This document shows, in pieces, positions 1 to 6,837 of a stretch of DNA of 20,016 nucleotides. The notes beneath the pieces were generated by a model that saw only the letters and a list, made by a program, of their open reading frames with translations, searched no databases and was not told the DNA's origin. Position 1 is the stretch's first letter; the number at the start of each line of letters is the position of its first letter. The stretch is taken from assembly GCA_003488465.1 (NCBI GenBank), contig DNLN01000033.1, positions 20,478-40,493 of the forward strand, given 5' to 3'. This stretch comes from Sutterella sp. Lineage in GTDB: Bacteria; Pseudomonadota; Gammaproteobacteria; Burkholderiales; Burkholderiaceae_F. The position numbers and the translations under genes are program-made.

Positions 1-485
1 CCGGGCTCTCGGCCGCTGGGCTTTCCTCCTATACCTTCACGTTCGTCGGATTCGTGCCGCCCAACAAAAAGGCGCGCCGCGAGGCGCTCGCGACCTATGC
101 GGCGCGCTCCGATGCCTTTGTTCTTTACGAGGCGCCGCACAGGATCCAGGAGCTTCTCATTGACCTGGCGGCATCGTTGCATCCGGCCCGAAAGGTCGTG
201 GTCGCACGGGAAATGACTAAGCGCTTTGAGAGCTTTGATGCGATGAGCGCAGGAGAGCTCGCCGCCTGGGCCGAACAGATGACGCCGCGCGGCGAATATG
301 CCGTTTTCGTGGACGCCGAGGAACGCACGGGCGGCGAAGAACTCTCCGAGGATGTCCGCAAATGGGCCGACGCCATCGCGGGGAGCCTTCCCTTGAGCCA
401 GAGCGCGGCGCTTGTGAGCCGCGTGAGCGGGGTAAAGCGCGAGGCCGTGTACGCCTATCTTCTTGGCAGAAAGGGCGAATCCTAG
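1..485 (+). CDS. rsmI: 16S rRNA (cytidine(1402)-2'-O)-methyltransferase RsmI, C-terminal part
   Basis: RsmI uses S-adenosylmethionine to methylate the 2'-hydroxyl of C1402 in the decoding centre of 16S rRNA. The reading frame is open from base 3 with no start in the window, so the N-terminal half lies upstream. The visible part has the family's FxGFxPPNKKARR segment near base 40-80, the YEAPHRIQELL stretch matching the conserved Y-E-x-P-H-R motif, the VVAREMTKRFE segment, and an ending rich in small residues. The stop at 483-485 overlaps the stop of the convergent HydE-like gene in a shared CTAG. The methyltransferase identity is secure from these conserved blocks. Nothing about its regulation is visible because the promoter is outside the window. 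Confidence 0.93.
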   Translation, partial: GLSAAGLSSYTFTFVGFVPPNKKARREALATYAARSDAFVLYEAPHRIQELLIDLAASLHPARKVVVAREMTKRFESFDAMSAGELAAWAEQMTPRGEYAVFVDAEERTGGEELSEDVRKWADAIAGSLPLSQSAALVSRVSGVKREAVYAYLLGRKGES

Positions 486-1606
486 GCCGACGCGGTGCGC
501 TGCCGGTAGCGCAGCGAACTGCCCGTCTGATTCCAGCCGACCGCTCTGCCGCATCGCGCGATCTTGTCCTCGAGCGGCTCTTCGTTCATCGGGGGGCCGT
601 CGATGAGCCGCGACTTGTTGTCGTAGAGCTGATAGGCGCACCTCAGAGTCGCTGGCGAAATGTTCGGCATGATGACATTGCAGCCGTGCAGGATTCCCAT
701 TTCGCGCCCCCGTGGATTGAGAACGTCAAGCGCAGTGGCGGCGGCCATGTTGACCGGTCCCATGACAAGGCGCGTGACGGCGAGCATGTTGAGCGTCAGG
801 CGCAAAAGCCGCTCGGGGGGCATTTTCTGCTCACCCGTCAGATCGCTTCCCTGGCTGTTCAGAAACGGCCCCATCCCGAGCATGTCGACATCGAGCCGCT
901 GGAACGTCCGGATGTCCCTGCAAAGATCCTCAAGCGACTGTCCGGGAATGCCGATCATGACGCCAGTGCCCACCTGGTAGCCGCATCTGCGAAGGCTTGC
1001 GAGACACTCGAAGCGCCGCTCGATGTTTTTCTCGTGCGCGCCCCTGGCGCCGTGGAGCCAGGCAAAGAGGTCCGGGTTGGAGGTTTCAAAGCGCGAGAGA
1101 TACCGCAGAGCGCGCGGATTGCCGCTTGCCTTAGCCCAGCGCCGGTACGTCTCTTCGGTCTGATCGCCAAGCGAGAGCGTGATGCCGAGCCCGTCGGGCA
1201 GCGCACTGCTGCAGCTTTCCCTGTGGATGCGCTTCAGGCACTGCTCGACAAAGCTGATGAACTTTTCATCCCGACGCTCTCCAGCCTGCAGACAGATTGA
1301 TCCGTAGCCGTGAGCAGCAGCCCAGAGCGCTGTCTGCACGATTTCATCCTCGCTCATTTCGTAGCGCTTGAGCGCGTGATTGTCCCTGCGGATGCCGCAG
1401 TAGCGGCAGTTCACCGTGCAGACGTTGGAGATCTCAATGAGGCCTCGGTAGTAGACGAAAGAACCGTGATCGCGGGTCGTCTTTTCAAAGGCGCGCTGGC
1501 GCAGCATCTCGCAGGCTTGCGGTTCCGTAAGCGCGAGCAGAGTCACGATCTCATCGTCGCTGAAGTCGGACTTTTGCAAAAGGCTGGTCAGGGTATGAAA
1601 ATTCAT
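482..1606 (-). CDS. hydE: HydE-like radical SAM protein
   Basis: Radical SAM enzyme of the HydE/biotin-synthase group, 374 residues from the chosen ATG. The cluster-binding motif is C63-x3-C67-x2-C70 followed by GIRRDN, which is typical of HydE. Later blocks also match: ITLSLGDQTEETYRRW, RFETSNPDLF, GYQVGTGVMIGIPGQ, MLGMGPF, ATALDVLNPRGREMGILHGCNVIMPN and SPATLRCAYQLYDNK. HydE helps build the dithiomethylamine-bridged cluster of [FeFe] hydrogenase, normally together with HydF and HydG. The second C-terminal cysteine cluster found in some HydE proteins is not evident. A longer frame begins at 1702, but its first 32 residues look like read-through of the upstream spacer, so ATG 1606 is preferred although no clear Shine-Dalgarno is visible. 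No hydrogenase genes are nearby. A relative such as a methylornithine synthase-like enzyme cannot be excluded. Confidence 0.75.
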   Translation of the reverse strand: MNFHTLTSLLQKSDFSDDEIVTLLALTEPQACEMLRQRAFEKTTRDHGSFVYYRGLIEISNVCTVNCRYCGIRRDNHALKRYEMSEDEIVQTALWAAAHGYGSICLQAGERRDEKFISFVEQCLKRIHRESCSSALPDGLGITLSLGDQTEETYRRWAKASGNPRALRYLSRFETSNPDLFAWLHGARGAHEKNIERRFECLASLRRCGYQVGTGVMIGIPGQSLEDLCRDIRTFQRLDVDMLGMGPFLNSQGSDLTGEQKMPPERLLRLTLNMLAVTRLVMGPVNMAAATALDVLNPRGREMGILHGCNVIMPNISPATLRCAYQLYDNKSRLIDGPPMNEEPLEDKIARCGRAVGWNQTGSSLRYRQRTASA

Positions 1607-1812
1607 GGTTGTAAAATTCGCCGCCCGCCAAGTGCGCGGATGCGGGAGAAGATACTCAAAAAGGGAAACTGTTGCCCAGTCTGCCACAAAAAAACAGTGC
1701 ATCGGCAGCCCGGAGCATTGTTTTAGGCCAAAAATTAGCGTTTTTCTGCACTATTGCGCGATAATGCGCGAATTGTCATCGCAACGGTTCCTGCCGTGAC
1801 ACCCGCAAATCC

Positions 1813-1818
1813 GGAGGG
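1813..1818 (+). promoter_or_regulatory. Shine-Dalgarno site deciding a TTG start for ppk2
   Basis: GGAGGG lies 7 bases before an in-frame TTG at 1826-1828. The in-frame ATG at 1856 has only an A-rich stretch before it and no purine-rich site at the right distance. This is the strongest ribosome-binding sequence in the leader, so I place the start at the TTG codon. Confidence 0.65.
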
Positions 1819-1825
1819 ATATTTT

Positions 1826-3271
1826 TTGGAACCGCACAAGTCACAATCAAAAGATATGAACGACAGAAAAACAAAGGCCCTGATCAAGAGAAATGCCGCA
1901 CGGCAGGTTGCCAAGGCAGTCGAGTCGGCCAAAGCAATCAAGGAAGAGAAGAATCGCCTGATGGCAGACATCGCCCAGGCTCAGGGTTCCGGCACTGAAG
2001 ATCCGAAGAACGTCCCCGAGTGGGAAAACATGGACATGAACCGCAATCCTCGCTTCAAGAACGAAGCCGAGGCCAAGGAACACGACTCGGCTTCCGCCGT
2101 CGAGTCCGGAAGCGATGCCGAGCGCCGTGCGATCCTCACGATCCTGAAGGCGGAGTCCCCCTCGGACCGTCAGGCCATCCTGCGCACTCTGCTTGCTGAA
2201 GAAATCAAGAAGAACGGCGAGATCGACAAGAAGAGGGCAGAAAAGATCAAGACGGGCATCAATCCCGACTATGAACTTTCCGATGACTGGCAAAAGGGCG
2301 GCTATCCCTACAAGAACCACATGCGCCGCCGCGTGTACGAGCAGGAGAAGTTCCAGCTGCAGGTTGAGCTGCTCAAGCTGCAGAGCTGGGTCAAGAAGAC
2401 CGGCTCTCGCGTCATGATCCTCTTTGAAGGCCGCGACGCTGCCGGCAAGGGCGGTACGATCACCCGCTTCATGGAGCACATGAATCCCCGCGGCGCCCGC
2501 ATCGTTGCTTTGGAAAAGCCCACTGCCGCTGAATCCGGTCAGTGGTACTTCCAGCGCTATGTGAAGCACTTCCCGACGGCCGGCGAAATCGTCCTGTTCG
2601 ACCGCTCGTGGTACAACCGCGCCGTTGTGGAGCGCGTGATGGGCTTCTGCACCAAGGAGCAGTACAGCGAGTTCATGCGTGAGGTCCCGGGCTTTGAGAA
2701 GTTCCTCAAGGACAGCGGCATCTACCTCATCAAGTTCTGGTTCTCCGTGTCCCGCGAAGAGCAGCGCCGCCGCTTCAAGGAGCGCGAGGTGCACCCGCTC
2801 AAGCGCTGGAAGCTCTCGCCCGTGGATATCGCCTCGCTTGACAAGTGGGACGACTACACCGAGGCCAAGAAGGCCATGTTCGAGGTATCCGATACGGTTG
2901 ACTGCCCGTGGACGGTCGTCAAGAGCGACGACAAGAAGCGCGCTCGCCTGAACGCCATGCGCTATGTGCTCAACCTCATTCCCTACGACAACCGCGATGA
3001 CTCCGTGGTCGGCCCGACCGATCCGCTGATCGTGGGGCGCGCCACGGCCATGACCGAGGCTCAGGAATCCCTGAAGGCTCTCGAGCAGATGCGTGTCAAG
3101 CAGCACAGAAAGGAGCAGGCCGCCGCCGCTCAGGCCGAAAAGGCTGCGAGCAAGTCTGCCGTCAAGGCAGCTGACAAGGCCGCTGATCTTGAGGCCAAGG
3201 CCGCCAAGGCTGCCGAGAAGCAGGCCAAGGCCGCCGCCAAGTCTGCAAAGACCGACAAGGCTGACAAGTAA
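1826..3271 (+). CDS. ppk2: Polyphosphate kinase 2 with long N- and C-terminal extensions
   Basis: PPK2 transfers phosphate between inorganic polyphosphate and nucleotides, usually favouring (d)NDP to NTP synthesis in class I enzymes. The core spans about residues 173-388 of 481. It has Walker A FEGRDAAGKGG (about 202-210), the QWYFQRYVKHFP segment, the Walker B-like VLFDRSWYNR (about 256-265), RVMGF, and the lid region with RRRF and PLKRWKLSP. Around this core are about 170 charged N-terminal residues and, from about residue 421, a lysine/alanine-rich tail resembling a histone H1 tail. Both are unusual for a family whose members are mostly 250-350 residues. The TTG start is chosen for its GGAGGG site; ATG 1856 is the alternative. 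The gene stands alone between a divergent spacer and a bidirectional terminator. Confidence 0.93.
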   Translation: MEPHKSQSKDMNDRKTKALIKRNAARQVAKAVESAKAIKEEKNRLMADIAQAQGSGTEDPKNVPEWENMDMNRNPRFKNEAEAKEHDSASAVESGSDAERRAILTILKAESPSDRQAILRTLLAEEIKKNGEIDKKRAEKIKTGINPDYELSDDWQKGGYPYKNHMRRRVYEQEKFQLQVELLKLQSWVKKTGSRVMILFEGRDAAGKGGTITRFMEHMNPRGARIVALEKPTAAESGQWYFQRYVKHFPTAGEIVLFDRSWYNRAVVERVMGFCTKEQYSEFMREVPGFEKFLKDSGIYLIKFWFSVSREEQRRRFKEREVHPLKRWKLSPVDIASLDKWDDYTEAKKAMFEVSDTVDCPWTVVKSDDKKRARLNAMRYVLNLIPYDNRDDSVVGPTDPLIVGRATAMTEAQESLKALEQMRVKQHRKEQAAAAQAEKAASKSAVKAADKAADLEAKAAKAAEKQAKAAAKSAKTDKADK

Positions 3272-3286
3272 TTCTTTCGGCACACA

Positions 3287-3310
3287 GCCTGTACGCTGCG
3301 GCGTACAGGC
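3287..3310. repeat. Perfect inverted repeat downstream of ppk2
   Basis: GCCTGTACGC and GCGTACAGGC form a perfect 10-bp stem with a 4-base TGCG loop, 16 bases after the ppk2 stop. No T-run follows on the plus strand, so alone it is not a canonical terminator. It sits directly before the terminator hairpin at 3315-3353 and may block 3' exonucleases or support termination. Confidence 0.7.
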
Positions 3311-3314
3311 AAAA

Positions 3315-3353
3315 CAAAAGCGCTCCGGACAGGCTTCCTGCGGAGCGCTTTTG
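3315..3353. terminator. Bidirectional intrinsic terminator between ppk2 and the ATPase gene
   Basis: CAAAAGCGCTCCG (3315-3327) pairs perfectly with CGGAGCGCTTTTG (3341-3353), a 13-bp stem with a 13-base loop. The A-tract on one arm and T-tract on the other let it work in both directions. It lies between the convergent ends of ppk2 (3271) and the minus-strand ATPase gene (3370). Confidence 0.85.
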
Positions 3354-3369
3354 TGGTTGGAGCAGGTCT

Positions 3370-4698
3370 TTAGATCAGGATGTCATCGGGCGTGAGGCAT
3401 TGCTGGGAAATCGTCCAGCCCTCAAGGGGATCACCCTGCAGATAGTCGATGGCGTTTTGCAGCGACTCGGCATCGAACTGCTTTCTCTTGCGACGGATGT
3501 CGCAGGCAAGCGCCGTGCGCGTCGTCGTGTCCAGGGCGAGCATGGGGATCTCGCCCTGCACGAGGCTTCTCTTGCCTGGCCACCAGGCTCCGACCTGGGT
3601 GAACTTTCCCGATTCAATGGTCTGAGCGGCGAAGAACTCTCTGAGCGTTTGCGGCAGGAACTGCTTGTACTTCTTGCGCACGACGGTTCTCAGAAGGTCG
3701 ACCTCGGCCATCTCGATGAGATTGCGCGAGGGGAAGATGTAGCGCATCCAGGCTTCAAGAAACCGGTCGCTGATCGCGTAGCGCACGGTCTGGCTGGCCT
3801 GTGCGGCAAAGAGAGGCCGACGCTTTTCGATGAGACGGTACTCTTCCTCAAGTTTTCGAAGCTGGCCGCCGATGGACTTGCCAGCAAGCTGCTCGGAGAT
3901 CTCCTGGATCCCGGTGTAGCCGTCGGCGATCAGGGAAAGAATGGCAAAGTACGTTCCGCAATCACGGCCGAGCACGGGGGCAAGCATGTTCTCGCCTTCC
4001 GGGCAGAACAGGAACTCGGGATTGGCGAATGCGTTGATGATGGATTCCTTGGAGCTCGCTTCCGATTCGAGCAGCGCGCGGACGTAACGGGGGATGCCGC
4101 CAGAAAAGGCAAAGAGCGCGAGCAGATCATCGCCATTTGCATAGGGGTTGTAGTCAAGGAGAACCTGCTTGAGCGTCCCGATCTCAAAAGCCTCAAGGTG
4201 AAGAACATTCCCCGCAATACCGGCCATCGGCGCCTTTGCGCCGAAAATCTGCTCCACCGCTCCGGGGGCGCTCACCGTAGCGATCAAGTGAATGTGCGTG
4301 TCCTTGGCTGCCTTTTTCCACACTGCGGCAAGCTGGGAGAACACCGCAGGATTCATGGAAAGAAATTCGTCAAAGGCGTCCAGAACAACCGTGAGCGGGC
4401 GCGTCCTTCCTGCTAGCAGGAGCGCCTGCATGAATTCAGCAAGCGTCTTGACGTGGGCGGGAATATGCACGCCGATCTGAATGGCATCACGGCAGAACTG
4501 ACGGGTGAGGAGCGTTTCGTTGGAGCGCGCGGCGTAGCAGTAAAGCGTCGGGATGTCCCGGGCCTGGCTTAGGGCCAGTTTGGTCTTGCCAACGCCCATT
4601 CGGCCGGCAATGACGGTCAGCTGGGCGGAACCCTTTTTTGCCGCGTCGGCGGCTGATGAAAGGATTTCTAGCTCACTTTGGCGTGCATAAAACCGCAT
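3370..4698 (-). CDS. Archaeal-type P-loop ATPase with DUF234-like C-terminus
   Basis: 442-residue STAND/AAA-like ATPase of the COG1672 type. Visible parts are Walker A GRMGVGKT (residues 32-39), Walker B LTVVLDAFDE (102-111), a sensor-like HLIATVSAP segment, GIPRYVRALLE, a winged-helix-like region (GYTGIQEISEQLAGKSIGGQLRKLEEEYRLIEKRRP), and a C-terminal domain with VGAWW (369-373). In known relatives the last domain (DUF234) has a restriction-endonuclease-like fold. Here the expected E-I-D motif reads E383-I-P, and the usual E-x-K strand reads DIRRKRK, so nuclease activity is doubtful. The ATG at 4698 follows a G-rich ribosome-binding stretch. The gene is solitary and flanked by terminators on both sides, which fits horizontal acquisition. 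Its function is unknown; members are often linked to mobile DNA or DNA repair without proof. Confidence 0.75.
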   Translation of the reverse strand: MRFYARQSELEILSSAADAAKKGSAQLTVIAGRMGVGKTKLALSQARDIPTLYCYAARSNETLLTRQFCRDAIQIGVHIPAHVKTLAEFMQALLLAGRTRPLTVVLDAFDEFLSMNPAVFSQLAAVWKKAAKDTHIHLIATVSAPGAVEQIFGAKAPMAGIAGNVLHLEAFEIGTLKQVLLDYNPYANGDDLLALFAFSGGIPRYVRALLESEASSKESIINAFANPEFLFCPEGENMLAPVLGRDCGTYFAILSLIADGYTGIQEISEQLAGKSIGGQLRKLEEEYRLIEKRRPLFAAQASQTVRYAISDRFLEAWMRYIFPSRNLIEMAEVDLLRTVVRKKYKQFLPQTLREFFAAQTIESGKFTQVGAWWPGKRSLVQGEIPMLALDTTTRTALACDIRRKRKQFDAESLQNAIDYLQGDPLEGWTISQQCLTPDDILI

Positions 4699-4793
4699 TT
4701 CGATCCCCCCTTTGCGTAGGCGATAGTTTATGTCGAAAAAACTCTCGGGGGAAACCCTTATGGAATCATCTCTTGAGGTTTTATTCCCTGGAT

Positions 4794-4821
4794 CAAAAAA
4801 ACCGCCCGTAAAGGGCGGTTT
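4794..4821 (-). terminator. Intrinsic terminator of the argS-SPOR-dsbA-SDR block
   Basis: AAACCGCCC (4799-4807) pairs with GGGCGGTTT (4813-4821) around a 5-base loop. Read leftward it ends in a run of seven T before GATCC. It starts 9 bases past the stop of the SDR gene, the last gene of the minus-strand block. Confidence 0.9.
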
Positions 4822-4829
4822 CTTGAGAG

Positions 4830-5600
4830 CTATTTCATTTCGAGTTCCTGGGCTCTGGGTTTCTCTCCGCGCCCGGCAAAGGCTCTGTCGAACACGCAGT
4901 TGGGAAGCATGCGCAGGAACTTGGTGACGATGCCCATCTGCCAGGGGATCGTGCGGTAGGAGACCCGGGCGTCGATTGCCCGCACCGCTCTGCGGGAAAA
5001 CTCTTCTGCCGTCAGTATGAAGGGCATCTGGTAGGGGTTCTTGGCCGTGAGAGGCGTTTTCACGAACCCGGGCGAGATGGTGGTGACGGTGATTCCGTAC
5101 TTGCGCACGTCGTTTCTGAGGCTTTCGAGGTAACTGATGACGGCCGCCTTGCTCGAGCAGTAGGCTTCGCTGCCGGGCAGTCCCCGGATGCCGCCTGCCG
5201 AACCGATTCCGACGAACTGTCCGCGGCCGCGCCCGGCCATCGGTTCGATGAACGGATGGAAGGTGGCGGCCATCGCGAGCACGTTCGTGCGGTAGACCTT
5301 CTCCATGACGGCGAGATCCTCGTAGTACTCGGTCTTCACGCCGACAGAAATGCCTGCATTTGCGATCACGAGATCCGTGGGCCCGTGGGACTCGAAGTCA
5401 CGGGCGGCGGCGATGATCGCATCGCGGTCCGTGACGTCGAGTGCATAGAGAAGGTGCCCGGATCCAGGCAGGGAACCGAGGACGGCCTGCAGTTTTTCCT
5501 TGCTGCGGCCGACCAGACCGACGGTGTCGCCCCGCTCGGCAAAGCGCCGGGCAAGCTGCTCGCCGATGCCGCTCGAGGCGCCTGTGATGAATACGCGCAT
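4830..5600 (-). CDS. SDR family NAD(P)-dependent oxidoreductase
   Basis: Classical short-chain dehydrogenase of 256 residues. It has the Rossmann nucleotide-binding motif TGASSGIG (6-13), NAG (81-83), the catalytic serine in the GSAGG segment (about S134), and Y147-x3-K151 in YCSSK. The segment after strand beta-6 reads SPGFVKTPLT. The substrate cannot be told from sequence. The start ATG at 5600 is only 13 bases beyond the dsbA stop (5614), so the two are probably co-transcribed. The same neighbour order (argS, SPOR, dsbA, SDR) is known from other Burkholderiales. The C-terminal tail ends in a charged GRGEKPRAQELEMK stretch. Confidence 0.9.
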   Translation of the reverse strand: MRVFITGASSGIGEQLARRFAERGDTVGLVGRSKEKLQAVLGSLPGSGHLLYALDVTDRDAIIAAARDFESHGPTDLVIANAGISVGVKTEYYEDLAVMEKVYRTNVLAMAATFHPFIEPMAGRGRGQFVGIGSAGGIRGLPGSEAYCSSKAAVISYLESLRNDVRKYGITVTTISPGFVKTPLTAKNPYQMPFILTAEEFSRRAVRAIDARVSYRTIPWQMGIVTKFLRMLPNCVFDRAFAGRGEKPRAQELEMK

Positions 5601-5613
5601 GAGGACTCCTGGC

Positions 5614-6267
5614 TTAAGAGGACAGTTCGTTCTTGATCAGATATTCGGCGCAGCGGATTGCCTTCTTGCGCGATCCGGCCATGTGCGGCGCCGTTAGGTA
5701 CTTGCCGGCGATGCCGATGTTGGGCGTTGCATCCACGCCGTAGTGGCGCCAGGTCTGTGCGGCCTGACGAACCTTGTTGGCAACCGAGAAGCTCGACATG
5801 GCCCGTTTGAGGTCAGCCTGGGGAACACCGCCTTTTGCGAACCAGGAGACGATGTCCTTTTGGGCTGAGTCGGCATCCGTCCAGTTGTCGTGCGGATCCT
5901 TGATGACCCATTCCCAGAACGGCATGTGGAATTTGTCGAGGAGGTTTAACTGCTCGAGAGAGTAGTAGACCTTGGGGAAGATGTCGTAAATCTCGCTCCA
6001 GGACACGGGAACCGGGACGATGCGCACTTCGCGCATGCTAGACCAGCTCTTCACGAACTCCTGAATCTCGGGCTCGAATCTGAGGCAGTGCGGGCAGGTG
6101 TAGGCGAAGAACAGGTGAACGACAACGGGCCTGCGGGGATAGTCAACCGCGGGGCGCACGATGGAGAAGTCCTTGCCTTCAATGAATTCGTTGGCGGCCG
6201 CAAGCGCGGACACGCTGGGCAACGAGGCCGCTGCCGAAGCAAGGATCAGTTCGCGACGGGAAATCAT
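5614..6267 (-). CDS. dsbA: DsbA-type thiol:disulfide interchange protein
   Basis: Periplasmic thioredoxin-fold oxidase that introduces disulfide bonds into exported proteins and is normally reoxidised by DsbB. The 217-residue protein has active-site C58-P-H-C61 inside FFAYTCPHC, exactly the E. coli DsbA dipeptide, and a cis-proline in DATPNI (T181-P182). The N-terminus MISRRELILASAAAS followed by ALAAA is a signal peptide with a twin-arginine-like start, unusual for DsbA, which mostly uses Sec/SRP export. The ATG at 6267 is preceded by AAAGGAG at a 9-base distance. It lies between the SPOR gene and the SDR gene in the argS block. No DsbB is present in the window. Confidence 0.92.
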   Translation of the reverse strand: MISRRELILASAAASLPSVSALAAANEFIEGKDFSIVRPAVDYPRRPVVVHLFFAYTCPHCLRFEPEIQEFVKSWSSMREVRIVPVPVSWSEIYDIFPKVYYSLEQLNLLDKFHMPFWEWVIKDPHDNWTDADSAQKDIVSWFAKGGVPQADLKRAMSSFSVANKVRQAAQTWRHYGVDATPNIGIAGKYLTAPHMAGSRKKAIRCAEYLIKNELSS

Positions 6268-6293
6268 CTGAAAAAACTCCTTTGGCCTCGGGC

Positions 6294-6818
6294 TTACTTT
6301 TGCTGGAAAACCTGGGCGGAAATCGAGTTGTCCGCGAGGCTCTGGCGGATTTCTTCAGCCTGAGCCTTGCTGTTGTACGGACCGACGCGCACGCGGTGGC
6401 GGCGCTTGCCGCTCGTGAAGTCGAGCGTGATCTGGGAATCAAGGCCCATGAAGGCGATGCGCGCACGCATTCCTTCGGCCTCTTCGCTCGTGGCGAAGGT
6501 GCCGGCGTTGACCCACCAGCGCTCGGTGGCCGGGGCCGCGTTCTTGGCGGTCACGGAAGCAACGCCCGAGGCATCCTGCTGAACGCCCTGGCCTGCCGAG
6601 TAGAGCTTCTTGTTCGGATCGATCGTCTTGCCGTCAAGCAAGCCTGCATCAACGGAAGAAGTGCTCTGCTGAACCTTGTTCACGAAGGGCACGGGGGCCT
6701 GGTAGATGAACATGATCACCGCGGCGGCGGCCGCAAGGGCGACGACAACGCCTACGACGAACGAGATGAAGATCGCCTTGAACTTCGTGCGGTATCTTGT
6801 TTGTGCGGATGCAGTCAT
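6294..6818 (-). CDS. SPOR domain-containing inner-membrane protein
   Basis: 174-residue bitopic protein with a short cytoplasmic N-terminus, one membrane helix at about residues 15-38, a periplasmic linker, and a C-terminal SPOR domain from about residue 99 (RWWVNAGTF, then RVRVGPYNSKAQAEEIRQSLA). SPOR domains bind denuded glycan strands of septal peptidoglycan, so the protein probably localises to the division site like FtsN or DedD. It starts 19 bases after the argS stop and ends shortly before dsbA, consistent with one transcript. It is shorter than FtsN and lacks the essential FtsN core motif as far as I can see, so I leave it without a symbol. Confidence 0.88.
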   Translation of the reverse strand: MTASAQTRYRTKFKAIFISFVVGVVVALAAAAAVIMFIYQAPVPFVNKVQQSTSSVDAGLLDGKTIDPNKKLYSAGQGVQQDASGVASVTAKNAAPATERWWVNAGTFATSEEAEGMRARIAFMGLDSQITLDFTSGKRRHRVRVGPYNSKAQAEEIRQSLADNSISAQVFQQK

Positions 6819-6837
6819 TTGGGTGTCTCTCTAGGTG

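Noticed and set aside
1847..3283. A 478-codon open frame on the minus strand opposite ppk2
   Set aside because: It is the mirror of the Lys/Ala-rich, GC-biased ppk2 sequence; it is leucine/glycine-rich with no family motif, and PPK2 motifs on the plus strand are unambiguous.
3400..4416. A 338-codon plus-strand frame opposite the ATPase gene
   Set aside because: Shadow of the ATPase coding strand; no motif and no ribosome-binding site.
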